From Deltaproteobacteria bacterium (lineage in GTDB: Bacteria; Desulfobacterota; Syntrophobacteria; Syntrophobacterales; Syntrophobacteraceae): a stretch of DNA of 64,000 bases. Below are positions 34,542 to 44,619 of the stretch, one piece after another (position 1 is the first letter of the stretch; each line of letters opens with the position of its first letter). Made by a program: the position numbers and the translations under genes. The DNA lies in assembly GCA_021780695.1 (NCBI GenBank), contig JAJXYD010000025.1, positions 1-64,000 on the forward strand. Reading direction: 5' to 3'. Below the pieces are notes generated by a model, which worked only from the letters and a program-made list of their open reading frames with translations, made no database searches and had not been told where the DNA came from.

Positions 34542-37500
34542 TTAATTACCCCGGGAATGTCTGCGTATGGGCTGCCCAACAAGCTTGCGGATGCGCTCGG
34601 CGACCATCCCTCCTATGCTCGCCCAGTCATAGCGGCCTCGGATGTGCTCAGAAACCATCCGGGCTCTTTGCTTCGCCTCGGCCGCCTTGTCCACCGCCTC
34701 CCTCATGAGGGCTTTTAGTGCGTTCAGATCGGGTTCGAGCACCCAGCCCGCACCACCGGCGAGTTCTAAATCGCGGTGATTGAATTCCCGCCGGTTCGAC
34801 GGGATTAGAAATGTTTGGGCGGGTGAACAAAAGTCATCGGTGGCCCCTCCCTCGGTGGTGATTACGGGGATAGCGCAGGCCATGGCTTCGAGCACCGGCA
34901 TGCCGAACCCTTCCCCACGATAGGGGTGGACGAGGCAATCGGCAGCCGCAAAAAGTGTGGGCATTTCAGCTTCCTCGAGCTTGTGCGAAGAATAGAGAAT
35001 TTCGGGTGCCCGAGGGTCTTTTTGTATCTGGCGGATCGTCTGCTGCGCGCCCTGCCCCTGGTAGAATGAATCGGTCCCCATGTCCTTGATTATGAGCGTC
35101 ACATCATCATCGCGGCCGAATGTGGTACGGTAGGCTTCCAGGAGCAGATCGAAGCCCTTTCGCCAGATGGTGCCTCCGACGAAGAGGAACTTGAACTTCT
35201 TTTGGGTAGGCAGGGGGCAGGGAGGAGCATCGGGGTGAAACAGGGCGGTGTTTACCCCGTTGGGGATTACGCGGATTCGGTCCATGGGAACGCCGCTTGA
35301 TACATAGGATTTCAACACGTGGCTGCTGGGGACCCAGATTTCATCGACCAGCGTGCTCAACGGCTCGACCCACTCGCGGGGAATTCGGCCGAATTCCCAG
35401 GGCTGGATAATCACCCAGTGGCCGGAAGAGGGAGCGGTGAAATTGGGCGGCCATTGATGACGCACATGAACCACGCAATAGCGCGAGGTTTTTTTTAAGA
35501 AGCAGCTCTCCAGCTTCTGAAAACGAGGGTCGGCATCAGCTCCAAATTCATGGGGCTCATAGGGAACAATGGAGATGTCGTATCCGGCGCTAAGAAGCTG
35601 AAGACACAGCTCCCGGTTAATCAATGCGAGAGAGTGATGCACGAATTGAGAACCCTCCCAGATAATGGATGGAGCTTGCGGATCAGCCACATTTGCCTCT
35701 TTTGCCGCACCACCCAATACCGCTGTCCCGTTTCTTCGCTCCAACTGTTTCTCAACCGTTTCCAATCGGTCCTTCACGCGGAGCGCCAGATGCTCGCGAC
35801 TGAAATTTGAGGCTATGTGGGCCCGCGCAACCTCAGCTTTTCCGCGTGCGGCCAGGGGATTATTTACTACCGTTCTCATAAGCCGCCGGAGATGGGCTAA
35901 GGAGGGCTCGGCCCAAGAATGCCCTTTAAAGGCATTGACCTCGCGCCAGGCGGGTTCTGAGACACCGCTAACACGGCAATCAATCAGAAAGGAGTTGGAG
36001 TCATTCATAAATTCGAGCTGGCCGCTCCAGCGGGTGCCAATAACGGGCAATCCCATAAGCATGGCTTCCATGAAGGGGCGCCCCCAACCTTCCCCTCTGG
36101 TCGGCAGAACAAAAGCATCCGCGGCACTGTATAGACCTGGAACTTCAAAGGAGGGTATCCTTGCTTCGTGGAAAATAATATTGGGAGGCAAGGAGCGGCC
36201 CAGACCCATTTGTTGCAAATAAGCGGCAGCCTCGGACTTGATTTGATCAAGCGAAAGCCCCATGGAAGACCAAACTTTCAAAATCAGGGACACTGCCTGC
36301 TGCGGGGCAAACTCCTCGACGAAGGCTCGAAGCAAAACGTCCCAGCCTTTTCGCAGGTGCCAGTCGAAAATGGAGAGGAAGTTAAATTCCCGCCGTCCTT
36401 CTATCGCAATGGCCGGCGCATCGGTTCGGAAAAGATCGACATCGATCCCCCCGGGCATCTTGACGAGCTTTTCCCTGAGCACACCTGAAGCTGCAAAAGT
36501 GGTGATATTAAAATCGCTCGGCACCCATATCTCATCCATCCCGTTGCAGGCGGCTACCCACTGCGCCGGAATGCGATCGGTTTCAAACATTGTGCGGCCG
36601 ATATGGTAGACGGCATTGGAAGAGCGCCGAAAATCAGGCGGGAAAAGGTGGGAAACGCTTATATGAGGCTTTCTCAGCATATCCGCCGATCGGGAATGCA
36701 GATAATTTAATCGGGCGAGAGCCTCGGGCTCCAGCGGGCACCGGTTATCGCTCCATTTGAGGGGTTCTATACCAATGGCAACCCCGATCGAATCCAGGCC
36801 AAGGACAAATTGGCGCGCTTCCTCGGCATAGCCGCTGGTATCCAGGAGGGGTGAGCGCCAGACGACCGGAAGGTTCCCAGTCGGCCGGGATGGAAGGGGT
36901 TTTGTCTTTTCAAGACTAAGAAGAGGCGCGGTTTTTTGCACACCCAATGTATCGGTTTGCCCGATGATCCCCGGCACGGCAGGGTTGGCGGCAGGGATTT
37001 TCTCATAGACCCTTATTAGAATTTGGGCCAGTTTCCCAAACGAATTTTCCTTCCTGTATTGATTGGCACGGTGGACGAGATATTGGCCGAACCGGGGGTT
37101 TGCGAATAAAAGTTCCACGGCCTGCGCTATCCCGATGAAGTCGGATACCTGGAAGGTACAGTCCGCCAGCAGGCTGAAAGGAGGAGCGGCCGAAGTGATC
37201 ACGGGGCGCGAATGTGCCAAAGCGACCGATACGGCGCCGGAAGCTTCGTTTCTATTCAGCCGGTAGTTCATCACGATCACTTCGGAGGCGCTCAAGAATA
37301 GGCCTATCTCCTCTTCGGAAAGAAATTTCGTAACGAACACAACCTGCTCGCTTACGCCAAGTCTTTTTGCCAGGCTCCTGCAGTATTCGATATACGATAG
37401 ACTTCCAGGGTTACTTGGATGAGGCCCCCCCAGATAGACAAACATTGCATTATGTCTTTTCAATACATCGGCAAGCGCCTCGATTATTTCAGCCACGCCC

Positions 37501-38867
37501 TTATGGGATTCAAAAAATCCAAAGGAAGATATAATTCTGGACCCGGCTGGAATATTGAGCCTCTCCTTTGCCTTATCCGCGCTCATGGCCGAAGCGGCTT
37601 TTTCCACGATCCCATGGGGAGCGACCCGAATCAGAGCCGGATCGGCACCGGCGGCAATGAAGCGAATGCGGCCTTGTTCGAGGTGGACAAAAGACATATT
37701 CGAGCTGTTGATGAGATCCGCGCACATGGGCAGGAGCATTTCGCAGGAGTGAAACGTATTATATACCCTCAGGCCCGCATGGCGGCATCGCCTGACGAAA
37801 TTGACAATATCCGTTTGGCCGAACAGGCCCACATGAAATTCAATATGCAGAATGCTCACCCCCCTTTGGAGGATGACTTCCAGCGCCCGGTCGAAGGTTT
37901 CGCGCTGCCTTCGCCAGCATCGAAAAACATACGGATCGTCCTTCGAGAGAACTTCGTTTGTTTCTTCGGCAAGTACCAAAGGCTCGGAATCGAATTCTTT
38001 TTGCTTGTGGAGAAGGGGAATGATGGCCTCACGGAGGAAGGCCGCATGCGTGGCTATGCCGCATTTTTGGCTGTAGGTCGATAGAAATGCCATCTTTTCC
38101 CGGTCTACGGCGTTGGTGGCGGATTTATCGTTTACAGGTGAGCAGGCGCGAGCTTCCCGGACTTTTCTGAGAGCGCACCACGCAAAGGTGTATTGTTTGC
38201 CGTTCCAACTTATGGGACGCTCGGCAGTGTCGAAATCGAGTTTTCCGACCGGTTCAAATCCGCATTTTTGGGCCTCGTCAATAAGGCTTTTGACTTCCTC
38301 TTTTGAGAAGACGCACCAATCCATGCCAAAAGCTTTTATCCCCCGGGTATCGATCTTTTTATCCCAGTAATCCATGGACAGGATAAAGAGGCCGCCCGGC
38401 TTGAGCAATCTGGACATTTCCGTTAGGATTTTGGAGCAGTCGAACCCATGTTCTATCACAGAGATTGCCGTAATAGCGTCAAAGAAACCATCATCGAAGG
38501 GGGCATTCAAAAAATTGCCGTTTACATAATTTATCTCGCCGGCATGCGGCATGAGTTGGAGTTTATCGTTAAGATCAATTCCATGGAGGTTTTTGTAGCC
38601 GAGTTCATGGAGAATGCAAATAATCTCGGAACAAAATGCGCCTATATCGAGGATGCTGGCTTCCTCAGGAAAGCTGGCCCGTATGAGTTCGGCTGTCTTT
38701 AGGACGTCCCAACTCTTGTTCAAGTCGCCAATGCGCCCTATCCGTGCAAGCACACCGGTCTGTCGGGCGTATGTTTCACCAGCCAGATCGATGCCTTGTT
38801 TTCGCATTTCATCGCGGGCCAACACATTTTGCATACCGGTTTTCAGCACTTCCAGGCACATTCGCAA
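34542..38867 (-). CDS. Methyltransferase plus three GT4 glycosyltransferase modules, 1441 aa
   Basis: Residues about 60-230 are a class I SAM methyltransferase, though motif I reads ILDIGAFCSEI rather than DxGxGxG. About 260-630 is GT4 module 1 (FLSTYSQKCGIATHAAFLREA, SFGFFESHKGVAEIIEAL). About 666-1045 is GT4 module 2 (VVWRSPLLDTSGYAEEARQF, MPGGIDVDLF, LPTRGEGWGRPFMEAMLMG). About 1066-1441 is GT4 module 3 (IIWEGSQFVHHSLALINREL, VPSSHV, GTIWRKGFDLLL, GEGFGMPVLEAMACAIPVIT). It likely builds and methylates an oligosaccharide. It lies 58 bp after the 1897-aa gene on the same strand, so co-transcription is likely. Confidence 0.85.
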   Translation of the reverse strand: MRMCLEVLKTGMQNVLARDEMRKQGIDLAGETYARQTGVLARIGRIGDLNKSWDVLKTAELIRASFPEEASILDIGAFCSEIICILHELGYKNLHGIDLNDKLQLMPHAGEINYVNGNFLNAPFDDGFFDAITAISVIEHGFDCSKILTEMSRLLKPGGLFILSMDYWDKKIDTRGIKAFGMDWCVFSKEEVKSLIDEAQKCGFEPVGKLDFDTAERPISWNGKQYTFAWCALRKVREARACSPVNDKSATNAVDREKMAFLSTYSQKCGIATHAAFLREAIIPLLHKQKEFDSEPLVLAEETNEVLSKDDPYVFRCWRRQRETFDRALEVILQRGVSILHIEFHVGLFGQTDIVNFVRRCRHAGLRVYNTFHSCEMLLPMCADLINSSNMSFVHLEQGRIRFIAAGADPALIRVAPHGIVEKAASAMSADKAKERLNIPAGSRIISSFGFFESHKGVAEIIEALADVLKRHNAMFVYLGGPHPSNPGSLSYIEYCRSLAKRLGVSEQVVFVTKFLSEEEIGLFLSASEVIVMNYRLNRNEASGAVSVALAHSRPVITSAAPPFSLLADCTFQVSDFIGIAQAVELLFANPRFGQYLVHRANQYRKENSFGKLAQILIRVYEKIPAANPAVPGIIGQTDTLGVQKTAPLLSLEKTKPLPSRPTGNLPVVWRSPLLDTSGYAEEARQFVLGLDSIGVAIGIEPLKWSDNRCPLEPEALARLNYLHSRSADMLRKPHISVSHLFPPDFRRSSNAVYHIGRTMFETDRIPAQWVAACNGMDEIWVPSDFNITTFAASGVLREKLVKMPGGIDVDLFRTDAPAIAIEGRREFNFLSIFDWHLRKGWDVLLRAFVEEFAPQQAVSLILKVWSSMGLSLDQIKSEAAAYLQQMGLGRSLPPNIIFHEARIPSFEVPGLYSAADAFVLPTRGEGWGRPFMEAMLMGLPVIGTRWSGQLEFMNDSNSFLIDCRVSGVSEPAWREVNAFKGHSWAEPSLAHLRRLMRTVVNNPLAARGKAEVARAHIASNFSREHLALRVKDRLETVEKQLERRNGTAVLGGAAKEANVADPQAPSIIWEGSQFVHHSLALINRELCLQLLSAGYDISIVPYEPHEFGADADPRFQKLESCFLKKTSRYCVVHVRHQWPPNFTAPSSGHWVIIQPWEFGRIPREWVEPLSTLVDEIWVPSSHVLKSYVSSGVPMDRIRVIPNGVNTALFHPDAPPCPLPTQKKFKFLFVGGTIWRKGFDLLLEAYRTTFGRDDDVTLIIKDMGTDSFYQGQGAQQTIRQIQKDPRAPEILYSSHKLEEAEMPTLFAAADCLVHPYRGEGFGMPVLEAMACAIPVITTEGGATDDFCSPAQTFLIPSNRREFNHRDLELAGGAGWVLEPDLNALKALMREAVDKAAEAKQRARMVSEHIRGRYDWASIGGMVAERIRKLVGQPIRRHSRGN

Positions 38868-38925
38868 ATCCCTTATGTATTCGAGATTATACCGCTCTTT
38901 TCCTTATGGACTATTCCCTGGCACA

Positions 38926-41900
38926 CTAGTTGAGCAATTTAGAAACCATTTGGAATTCTATTTCGGGGTAAACGTTCAACAGTTCCATAGCCTTTTTTCG
39001 GAGGCGAACCTTTTTTTCATCAAACTCGGGTGTGATTACACTTACAAATTCATCCTCGAGGAAAAACAGCTGTCGTTCCGTGGCGGGATGCAGCCAACCG
39101 TTGGTCTTAGCCTGTTTGTATAATGCGGTGCCGGGGTATGCGTTTACGATAAAGGGAGCAATGGTGGTAAGGCCAAGACGCTTTAATTCCCGGTAGAACA
39201 GAAAACTCTCCTCAAAACATTCGTCAGTCTCTCCGGGGTAGCCGACCAGACAGAAGCCGAGCGTGTTAATTTGCAAGCGGCCGCAAATCTCGACTATCTC
39301 CTTTACCTTGTCGAGGGAGAGATTTTTGTTCATTGCCTTGAGGACTCGTTTGGAGCCGTGTTCGACAGCGAGATTGAGTTGAACACAGCCCGATTGTTTT
39401 ATTACCGACAAAAGCTCTTCATCAAGCGTATCGATTCGAACTCCGTTATGAGCCGCCCAGGTCAGCCCGGGTGAAATATCCGTTAAGCCCTTTAGTATTG
39501 CGATCGCACGGTCTTTTTTGATGGTGAAATTGTCGTCCTCGATCTCAATGTGTTCTATTCCATAGCGAGTGTGGGCGAGCCGGATCTCGGCCAGGACATT
39601 TTCAGGGGACCTCGCGCGCCAGCGCGATCCGGCAACGGGATGAATCGAACAAAAGTTACACGAAAACGGACATCCTCTCGAGGTTATGAGCGAAAGGGCG
39701 GGATTGGCACGGTTGCCCCGAGGCGAAATCCGTCCATAGAGATCCATCGGAAGGAGGTCCCAGGCTGGAAAGCTCAAGGCGTCCAGGTTTTGAATCATTC
39801 CCGTTTGGGTAGTACTGGCAACACTTCCGTCAGGGTTGCGATAGTAGATATCGGGAATTTGGTAGTGCTTTTCTCCCCTGGCCAGCAATAGCATGGGGAC
39901 CTCTCCCTCGCCCCTTACCACAATATCGACGCCCTCGGTCATGCTTTCCTCTGGAAAGGTGGAGGGATGAACCCCGCCCAACACTATCGTTTTTGAAGGC
40001 AGCCGGCTTTTAAGAAATGCGGCCAACTCCGCTGCAATTCCGGCCACGTTGGTGAAAGGCACGCTAATTCCGATCAGATCGGCACTTCCGGGTATCGCTT
40101 GCGCGATTTGTTCGTAGGAGGCTCCGCAGCGGTATACTCGTTTATTGGCCAGATCGACTGGAACGAACTTATCGATTCCCATGGCAAATGCGTCGATAAT
40201 AGAGACCTTGATTCCATTTTGTTTAAGCAGTCCGGCAATATAGGCCAGACCAAGATTTTTTGAAAGTCCCGTGTAAGCGCAAAGCCCCGGCGAAGGAAAA
40301 TAACGAGGCGGGGCGATAAGGACGACCTCATGGGGTCGGACATCACCCGGGACAATCATCGGGGCCGATTCTTTTGCGAATCCGTCTTCGCAGAGATACT
40401 TCAGGTCGTCTCGAACGATTTTATCCCCCCAGCGTTGCAGGAAGATGCCGTAATTGCTGCTGGTTTTGGAATGATTTTTTACAGTTTTTGACTCAAAATG
40501 AAATATTTTGCTTTCCGCGCAGTAGTAGACCTTGCGGCCGCTCTGGCGGACCTTCATACAAAGATCCACATCCTCACAGGAGTTTTTGTACGCTTCGTCG
40601 AAACCTCCGAGTTGAAAGAAAAGCCCCTTTTCCATTAGCAGGCAGCTTCCCGCTACGAATTGGAATTGGCGGCTTTTGTTTACGGCCGGATGATCGCCGG
40701 AAAGTTGGTTGTTGTAAATGCTGTAAAGGAGATTGTTGTCGCCGCACACTATCCCGGCATGTTGGACTTTGCCGCTATCCGGATAAATCTGGAGATTTCC
40801 CACAAGTCCGATGGCGGGGTCGCGCTGCATACAGGAGGTCATCGCGCGAAGCCAGCCGGGAGTGACTACCGTATCGTTATTTAAGAAAACCAGATACTTG
40901 CCGTGTGCCGCATGTGCTCCCGCGTTGCAGCTTCGGGCGAACCCCAAATTATGGGGATTGGTTATTGCGCGAAGAGGGAAAAAGTTGCCGGCAAGAAAAT
41001 CACCGGTTCCATCCCCGGAAGCATCGTCTACGACGATGACTTCAAAATCAAGGCCTTCCTTAACGTTATAAATAGAGGCGACGCATTGCCGAGTGTATTC
41101 GAGATTGTTATAGACGGGAATGATAATGGATACCAGAGGCTGTCGGGATTGCACATGGACAAAGGGATCGGTTACCGCCGCCGATTTTGGAGATCCGACA
41201 AAAATGAACTGCTGGGCCGTAAGGCGGCTCAGTTCCTCGGAGGAGATGTTTTTCAACACGAGATTTCCAAGAGTTATGTCGAAGTTGTTCTTAGTGCCGG
41301 AGTCTTTCGTAAACTGCTTCATAAACTCGTTAAACCGGGGATCGGGCACGACTTCCCTGACCGCGGCTGTAATGCCGGCCTGTTCGAAAAGCGCCACCAT
41401 ATCGCTTAGCGCGAAAAAGCGCAGGTGTGTCCTGTCCAGAATGCCCTGTTCCTCATAACGCCACGAACCGTCGAGTAAAGTTTTGACCACCGCGAGGTTT
41501 CTGATATTGGGAATACTGGCAATGACGGCGCCCTCGGGGTTGAGGTATCGCACAAGTTTACGCAGCGTGGCCCACGGGTCGATAAGGTGTTCGAGAACAT
41601 CGGCCAGAATGATACAGTCGAAGTAACCGGTCTCAAACGGCAAATCCATCTCTTCGATATCTCCGGTAAGTACCCGGTCAAGATGCTTGCTGGCCTCCCG
41701 GGCAATTTCCTCATGTATTTCGATTCCGACAACCTCGGCCCCTAAGCTTGAGCGGAGCAAGGCGCCCGTGAGACCTTGCCCGCAACCGACATCGAGCACG
41801 CGTTTGCTTCGTGGAGGCACCAGGCGTGCGAGGTTGTCACGGGCATTGGCGTAGTAGCTGACCGGTTTTGACTCCTGCTTGGACCGGCTCGAGGAAACCC

Positions 41901-44619
41901 TTGAGGCTCCCCCCTGCCCGGAGGGTGAAAAGGGACGTTCACGCCAGGTCTCGATCACCATTCCCGGTTGATCGAGGAGATGTTCATAATAGCCGTTGGC
42001 CGCATGGGCAGGATCATTTTTCGTGTACCACCGGTATTTATTGATTCGGTCCTGTCTATACATGTATCCGAGATGTTTTATTTTTACATCCACCTCAATG
42101 GATTTTCCGGTTAGATTGCGGGGAACGCTTTCACAGTGGAAATTACTGCCGTGGGATGTTGGGGTAAAAGTCAGCTTCTCACTATTTTGACCTTTGAGTT
42201 TGAACAGCCGATGGTGATAAATTCTATTATAAATTCCATCGATCCTATAGTGTCTCAGATCGTTCCACATATAGAGAAACTCGAAATCCATTGTGGAAAC
42301 ATCGTCGGGGCATTTGGCTATGGCCTCATAAATACGCTCCCGCGCGCTGTCTTCAAAGACTTCGTCGCCATCCATGGCAAGTACCCATTCGGGATTGTGA
42401 GCTAAAACCATTTTGAGCAGTTTGTTTTTGTCACGAACCTCGTCAATAGAACCTTCCTGTTGAAAGTGATAATCGATAACCGCCCGATGGGCCTTGCAGA
42501 TTTCCGGAGTGCAGTCGGTAGACCCGTCATCCAAAATGACAATCCCACCGGCCACGGTTGCTATGGAATCGAGGACTTCCTTAATCCATCTTCCCTCGTT
42601 TTTAATACGCATCATGGCAACAATTTTCGGTCGGGCCGCATCCTGCCGGCCGCCGGCAGGATTGCCGGATAGTCCATTCATCCACTTCTGACCGGGAACA
42701 GGGGGTTTATAAGGGTGAGGCTCACCAATTTCGGCCGCCTTTCGGGCAAGGTACCAAAAATGGCCAAAGGATGTCCGCCCCTCATCTTCGACAACAAACC
42801 GGCATTTGTAGAACATTTCACGCATTTGTGAAGGACTAAACACGGAATAATGAGAGTCCTCCCGGATCCAATCATCCCACGGAAGATTGATAATTGCGTA
42901 TCCGCCCACTCCAAGGACCCTGTTCATCTCGCAAAGTGCAATATAAGGAGCCACACTGTGCTCGTAGCATTCCCTGCAGTAGACCGCATCAAAGCTTTTG
43001 TCCGGGAAAGGAAGGTCGTGCATATCATGAACGGCAAGCTCCAGCCCGTATTGGGTTCGCGCATGCACGGCCTCGCGATGATTGATTGTGAGCCCGACAG
43101 CCTTTTTCCCCTGCTTTATCAATGCCTGGGTACTCCATCCGTCTCCGCAGCCCAAATCGAGAACATTTCTACAGTGTTGTGGAATTTTGGCCATCAATTC
43201 CCGATGCTGTGCCTGAGCATCCGGCCAAAGCGTTGTCGCGGAATATTCATTGGCTTCGATATTGACATATTTTTTCCACTTATCAAGAAACTTAACGGAT
43301 GGTGTCGTGGCGTCGGTAACCTGATTAGCTCCAGACTGAACGCCGACGTTATAATTCATGATCATTTGGTGCATTATTTTCAATTGTTCGAGAGACCATT
43401 CCAGTGTGTATATTTTATATGGTTCATCTCCAAGCCAGAAGCTATCATCTATAAATCCTCTGTCCTTACAGTCATGATAAAGTTTTGTGCCTGGAAAAAT
43501 CCATAGAGCTCCAGCACATCCCACTACGTCGGGTTGTGTTTTTCTTAGAAACTGAACTGTTTCAGTTATAGTATCTTTATTTTCTCCGACATTTCCTGAA
43601 ATCATCAATGCTGTTGTAGTAATACCGGCCTTTTTTGAAAGGGCAATTGCATTTGCCGCATTGGCAACTTCATTTTTCTTTTTAATTTTATCCAATATGG
43701 ATTGTGAAGCCGTTTCAACTCCAAATGCAATCTCATAACATCCAGCCTCATGCAGCTTATTTAAAACAATTTCATCGACACAATCCGTCCTTGTAGTGAC
43801 ATGAAAGGCAATGTTTAGTTTTCTGTCTATTATTTCATTGCACAGGTCGATAGTTGCCTGTCTATCTACGGTCAATGCATCGTCGGCAAAGCAGAAATGC
43901 TTAATCCGGTGATTGTGATAGAGCAGTTCGAGCTCATCGACCATGTTCCGGGCAGACCTGTGCCTCCACCCCTTCCAAATCCACCAGGTAGAGCAAAAAT
44001 TGCAATGCCCGCTACAACCCCTCGAAAATATGACTGAAATTCTTGGCTCGACACTGAGATTAATACCTCTAAAGATCCCCTCGCCTCTCGCCTGGTATTT
44101 TCTTAAATCTACAAGGTGCCAAGCCGGAAAAGGAATACTATCCAAATCGGCGATATATTTCCTGGCAGGGTTGACTATTATTTCCCGAGACTTTTTGTAA
44201 ACAAGACCGTTTATCTCTGAGATGGCCTTTTCCTGAGCCAACTCCAAAATTGTTTGTTCGCCTTCGCCAATGGCTATGTAGTCAATATAGGGATAATGTT
44301 TAAACATCTGATCGTACATTATAGTCGGGTGCACACCGCCCATTATGACTTTTGCGGATGGAATTATTTCTTTAGCCATTTTTGCTATTTCGAGCGCTTT
44401 TTTCCTGCCGGGCGTCAGACTGGTTATTCCTACGATATCCGGACAGAATTCCACAATAGCCTTTTGAACCGCGGCTATTCCTTCACGACAGCCATCGGCT
44501 ACCTTGACATCGAATCCGTGTTTGATCAGTGTGCCGGCCAGGTACAAAAGTCCGAGCGGAGGATTTGTAAAACCAAGTTGCTCAGTTTGGTGTGGATTGA
44601 CAAGTAAGATTTTTTTCAT
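38926..44619 (-). CDS. Six-module giant: B12-radical SAM, methyltransferase, GT2, methyltransferase, GT2, B12-radical SAM (1897 aa)
   Basis: Single frame. About 1-420: B12-binding domain (ILLVNPHQTEQLGFTNPPLGLLYLAG region) plus radical SAM core, CSGHCNFC near 201. About 440-650: methyltransferase (VLDLGCGDGWSTQALI near 485). About 670-900: GT2 (MMRIKNEGRWIKEVLDS, DDGSTDCTP, DGDEVFED). About 925-1150: methyltransferase (VLDVGCGQGLTGALL near 935). About 1160-1430: GT2 (VSIIIPVYNNLEYTRQCV, DDASGDG, NNDTVVTPGWL). About 1450-1897: second B12-radical SAM, CPFSCNFC near 1646. Such radical SAM enzymes methylate unactivated carbons or rearrange sugars. It begins 825 bp downstream of a flagellin gene; glycan synthesis or modification is inferred. 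The N-terminal module looks more AT-rich than the rest. Confidence 0.87.
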   Translation of the reverse strand: MKKILLVNPHQTEQLGFTNPPLGLLYLAGTLIKHGFDVKVADGCREGIAAVQKAIVEFCPDIVGITSLTPGRKKALEIAKMAKEIIPSAKVIMGGVHPTIMYDQMFKHYPYIDYIAIGEGEQTILELAQEKAISEINGLVYKKSREIIVNPARKYIADLDSIPFPAWHLVDLRKYQARGEGIFRGINLSVEPRISVIFSRGCSGHCNFCSTWWIWKGWRHRSARNMVDELELLYHNHRIKHFCFADDALTVDRQATIDLCNEIIDRKLNIAFHVTTRTDCVDEIVLNKLHEAGCYEIAFGVETASQSILDKIKKKNEVANAANAIALSKKAGITTTALMISGNVGENKDTITETVQFLRKTQPDVVGCAGALWIFPGTKLYHDCKDRGFIDDSFWLGDEPYKIYTLEWSLEQLKIMHQMIMNYNVGVQSGANQVTDATTPSVKFLDKWKKYVNIEANEYSATTLWPDAQAQHRELMAKIPQHCRNVLDLGCGDGWSTQALIKQGKKAVGLTINHREAVHARTQYGLELAVHDMHDLPFPDKSFDAVYCRECYEHSVAPYIALCEMNRVLGVGGYAIINLPWDDWIREDSHYSVFSPSQMREMFYKCRFVVEDEGRTSFGHFWYLARKAAEIGEPHPYKPPVPGQKWMNGLSGNPAGGRQDAARPKIVAMMRIKNEGRWIKEVLDSIATVAGGIVILDDGSTDCTPEICKAHRAVIDYHFQQEGSIDEVRDKNKLLKMVLAHNPEWVLAMDGDEVFEDSARERIYEAIAKCPDDVSTMDFEFLYMWNDLRHYRIDGIYNRIYHHRLFKLKGQNSEKLTFTPTSHGSNFHCESVPRNLTGKSIEVDVKIKHLGYMYRQDRINKYRWYTKNDPAHAANGYYEHLLDQPGMVIETWRERPFSPSGQGGASRVSSSRSKQESKPVSYYANARDNLARLVPPRSKRVLDVGCGQGLTGALLRSSLGAEVVGIEIHEEIAREASKHLDRVLTGDIEEMDLPFETGYFDCIILADVLEHLIDPWATLRKLVRYLNPEGAVIASIPNIRNLAVVKTLLDGSWRYEEQGILDRTHLRFFALSDMVALFEQAGITAAVREVVPDPRFNEFMKQFTKDSGTKNNFDITLGNLVLKNISSEELSRLTAQQFIFVGSPKSAAVTDPFVHVQSRQPLVSIIIPVYNNLEYTRQCVASIYNVKEGLDFEVIVVDDASGDGTGDFLAGNFFPLRAITNPHNLGFARSCNAGAHAAHGKYLVFLNNDTVVTPGWLRAMTSCMQRDPAIGLVGNLQIYPDSGKVQHAGIVCGDNNLLYSIYNNQLSGDHPAVNKSRQFQFVAGSCLLMEKGLFFQLGGFDEAYKNSCEDVDLCMKVRQSGRKVYYCAESKIFHFESKTVKNHSKTSSNYGIFLQRWGDKIVRDDLKYLCEDGFAKESAPMIVPGDVRPHEVVLIAPPRYFPSPGLCAYTGLSKNLGLAYIAGLLKQNGIKVSIIDAFAMGIDKFVPVDLANKRVYRCGASYEQIAQAIPGSADLIGISVPFTNVAGIAAELAAFLKSRLPSKTIVLGGVHPSTFPEESMTEGVDIVVRGEGEVPMLLLARGEKHYQIPDIYYRNPDGSVASTTQTGMIQNLDALSFPAWDLLPMDLYGRISPRGNRANPALSLITSRGCPFSCNFCSIHPVAGSRWRARSPENVLAEIRLAHTRYGIEHIEIEDDNFTIKKDRAIAILKGLTDISPGLTWAAHNGVRIDTLDEELLSVIKQSGCVQLNLAVEHGSKRVLKAMNKNLSLDKVKEIVEICGRLQINTLGFCLVGYPGETDECFEESFLFYRELKRLGLTTIAPFIVNAYPGTALYKQAKTNGWLHPATERQLFFLEDEFVSVITPEFDEKKVRLRKKAMELLNVYPEIEFQMVSKLLN

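Noticed and set aside
37419-38084. 221-codon plus-strand frame opposite the 1441-aa gene
   Set aside because: Overlaps the conserved GT4 module on the other strand; shadow frame.
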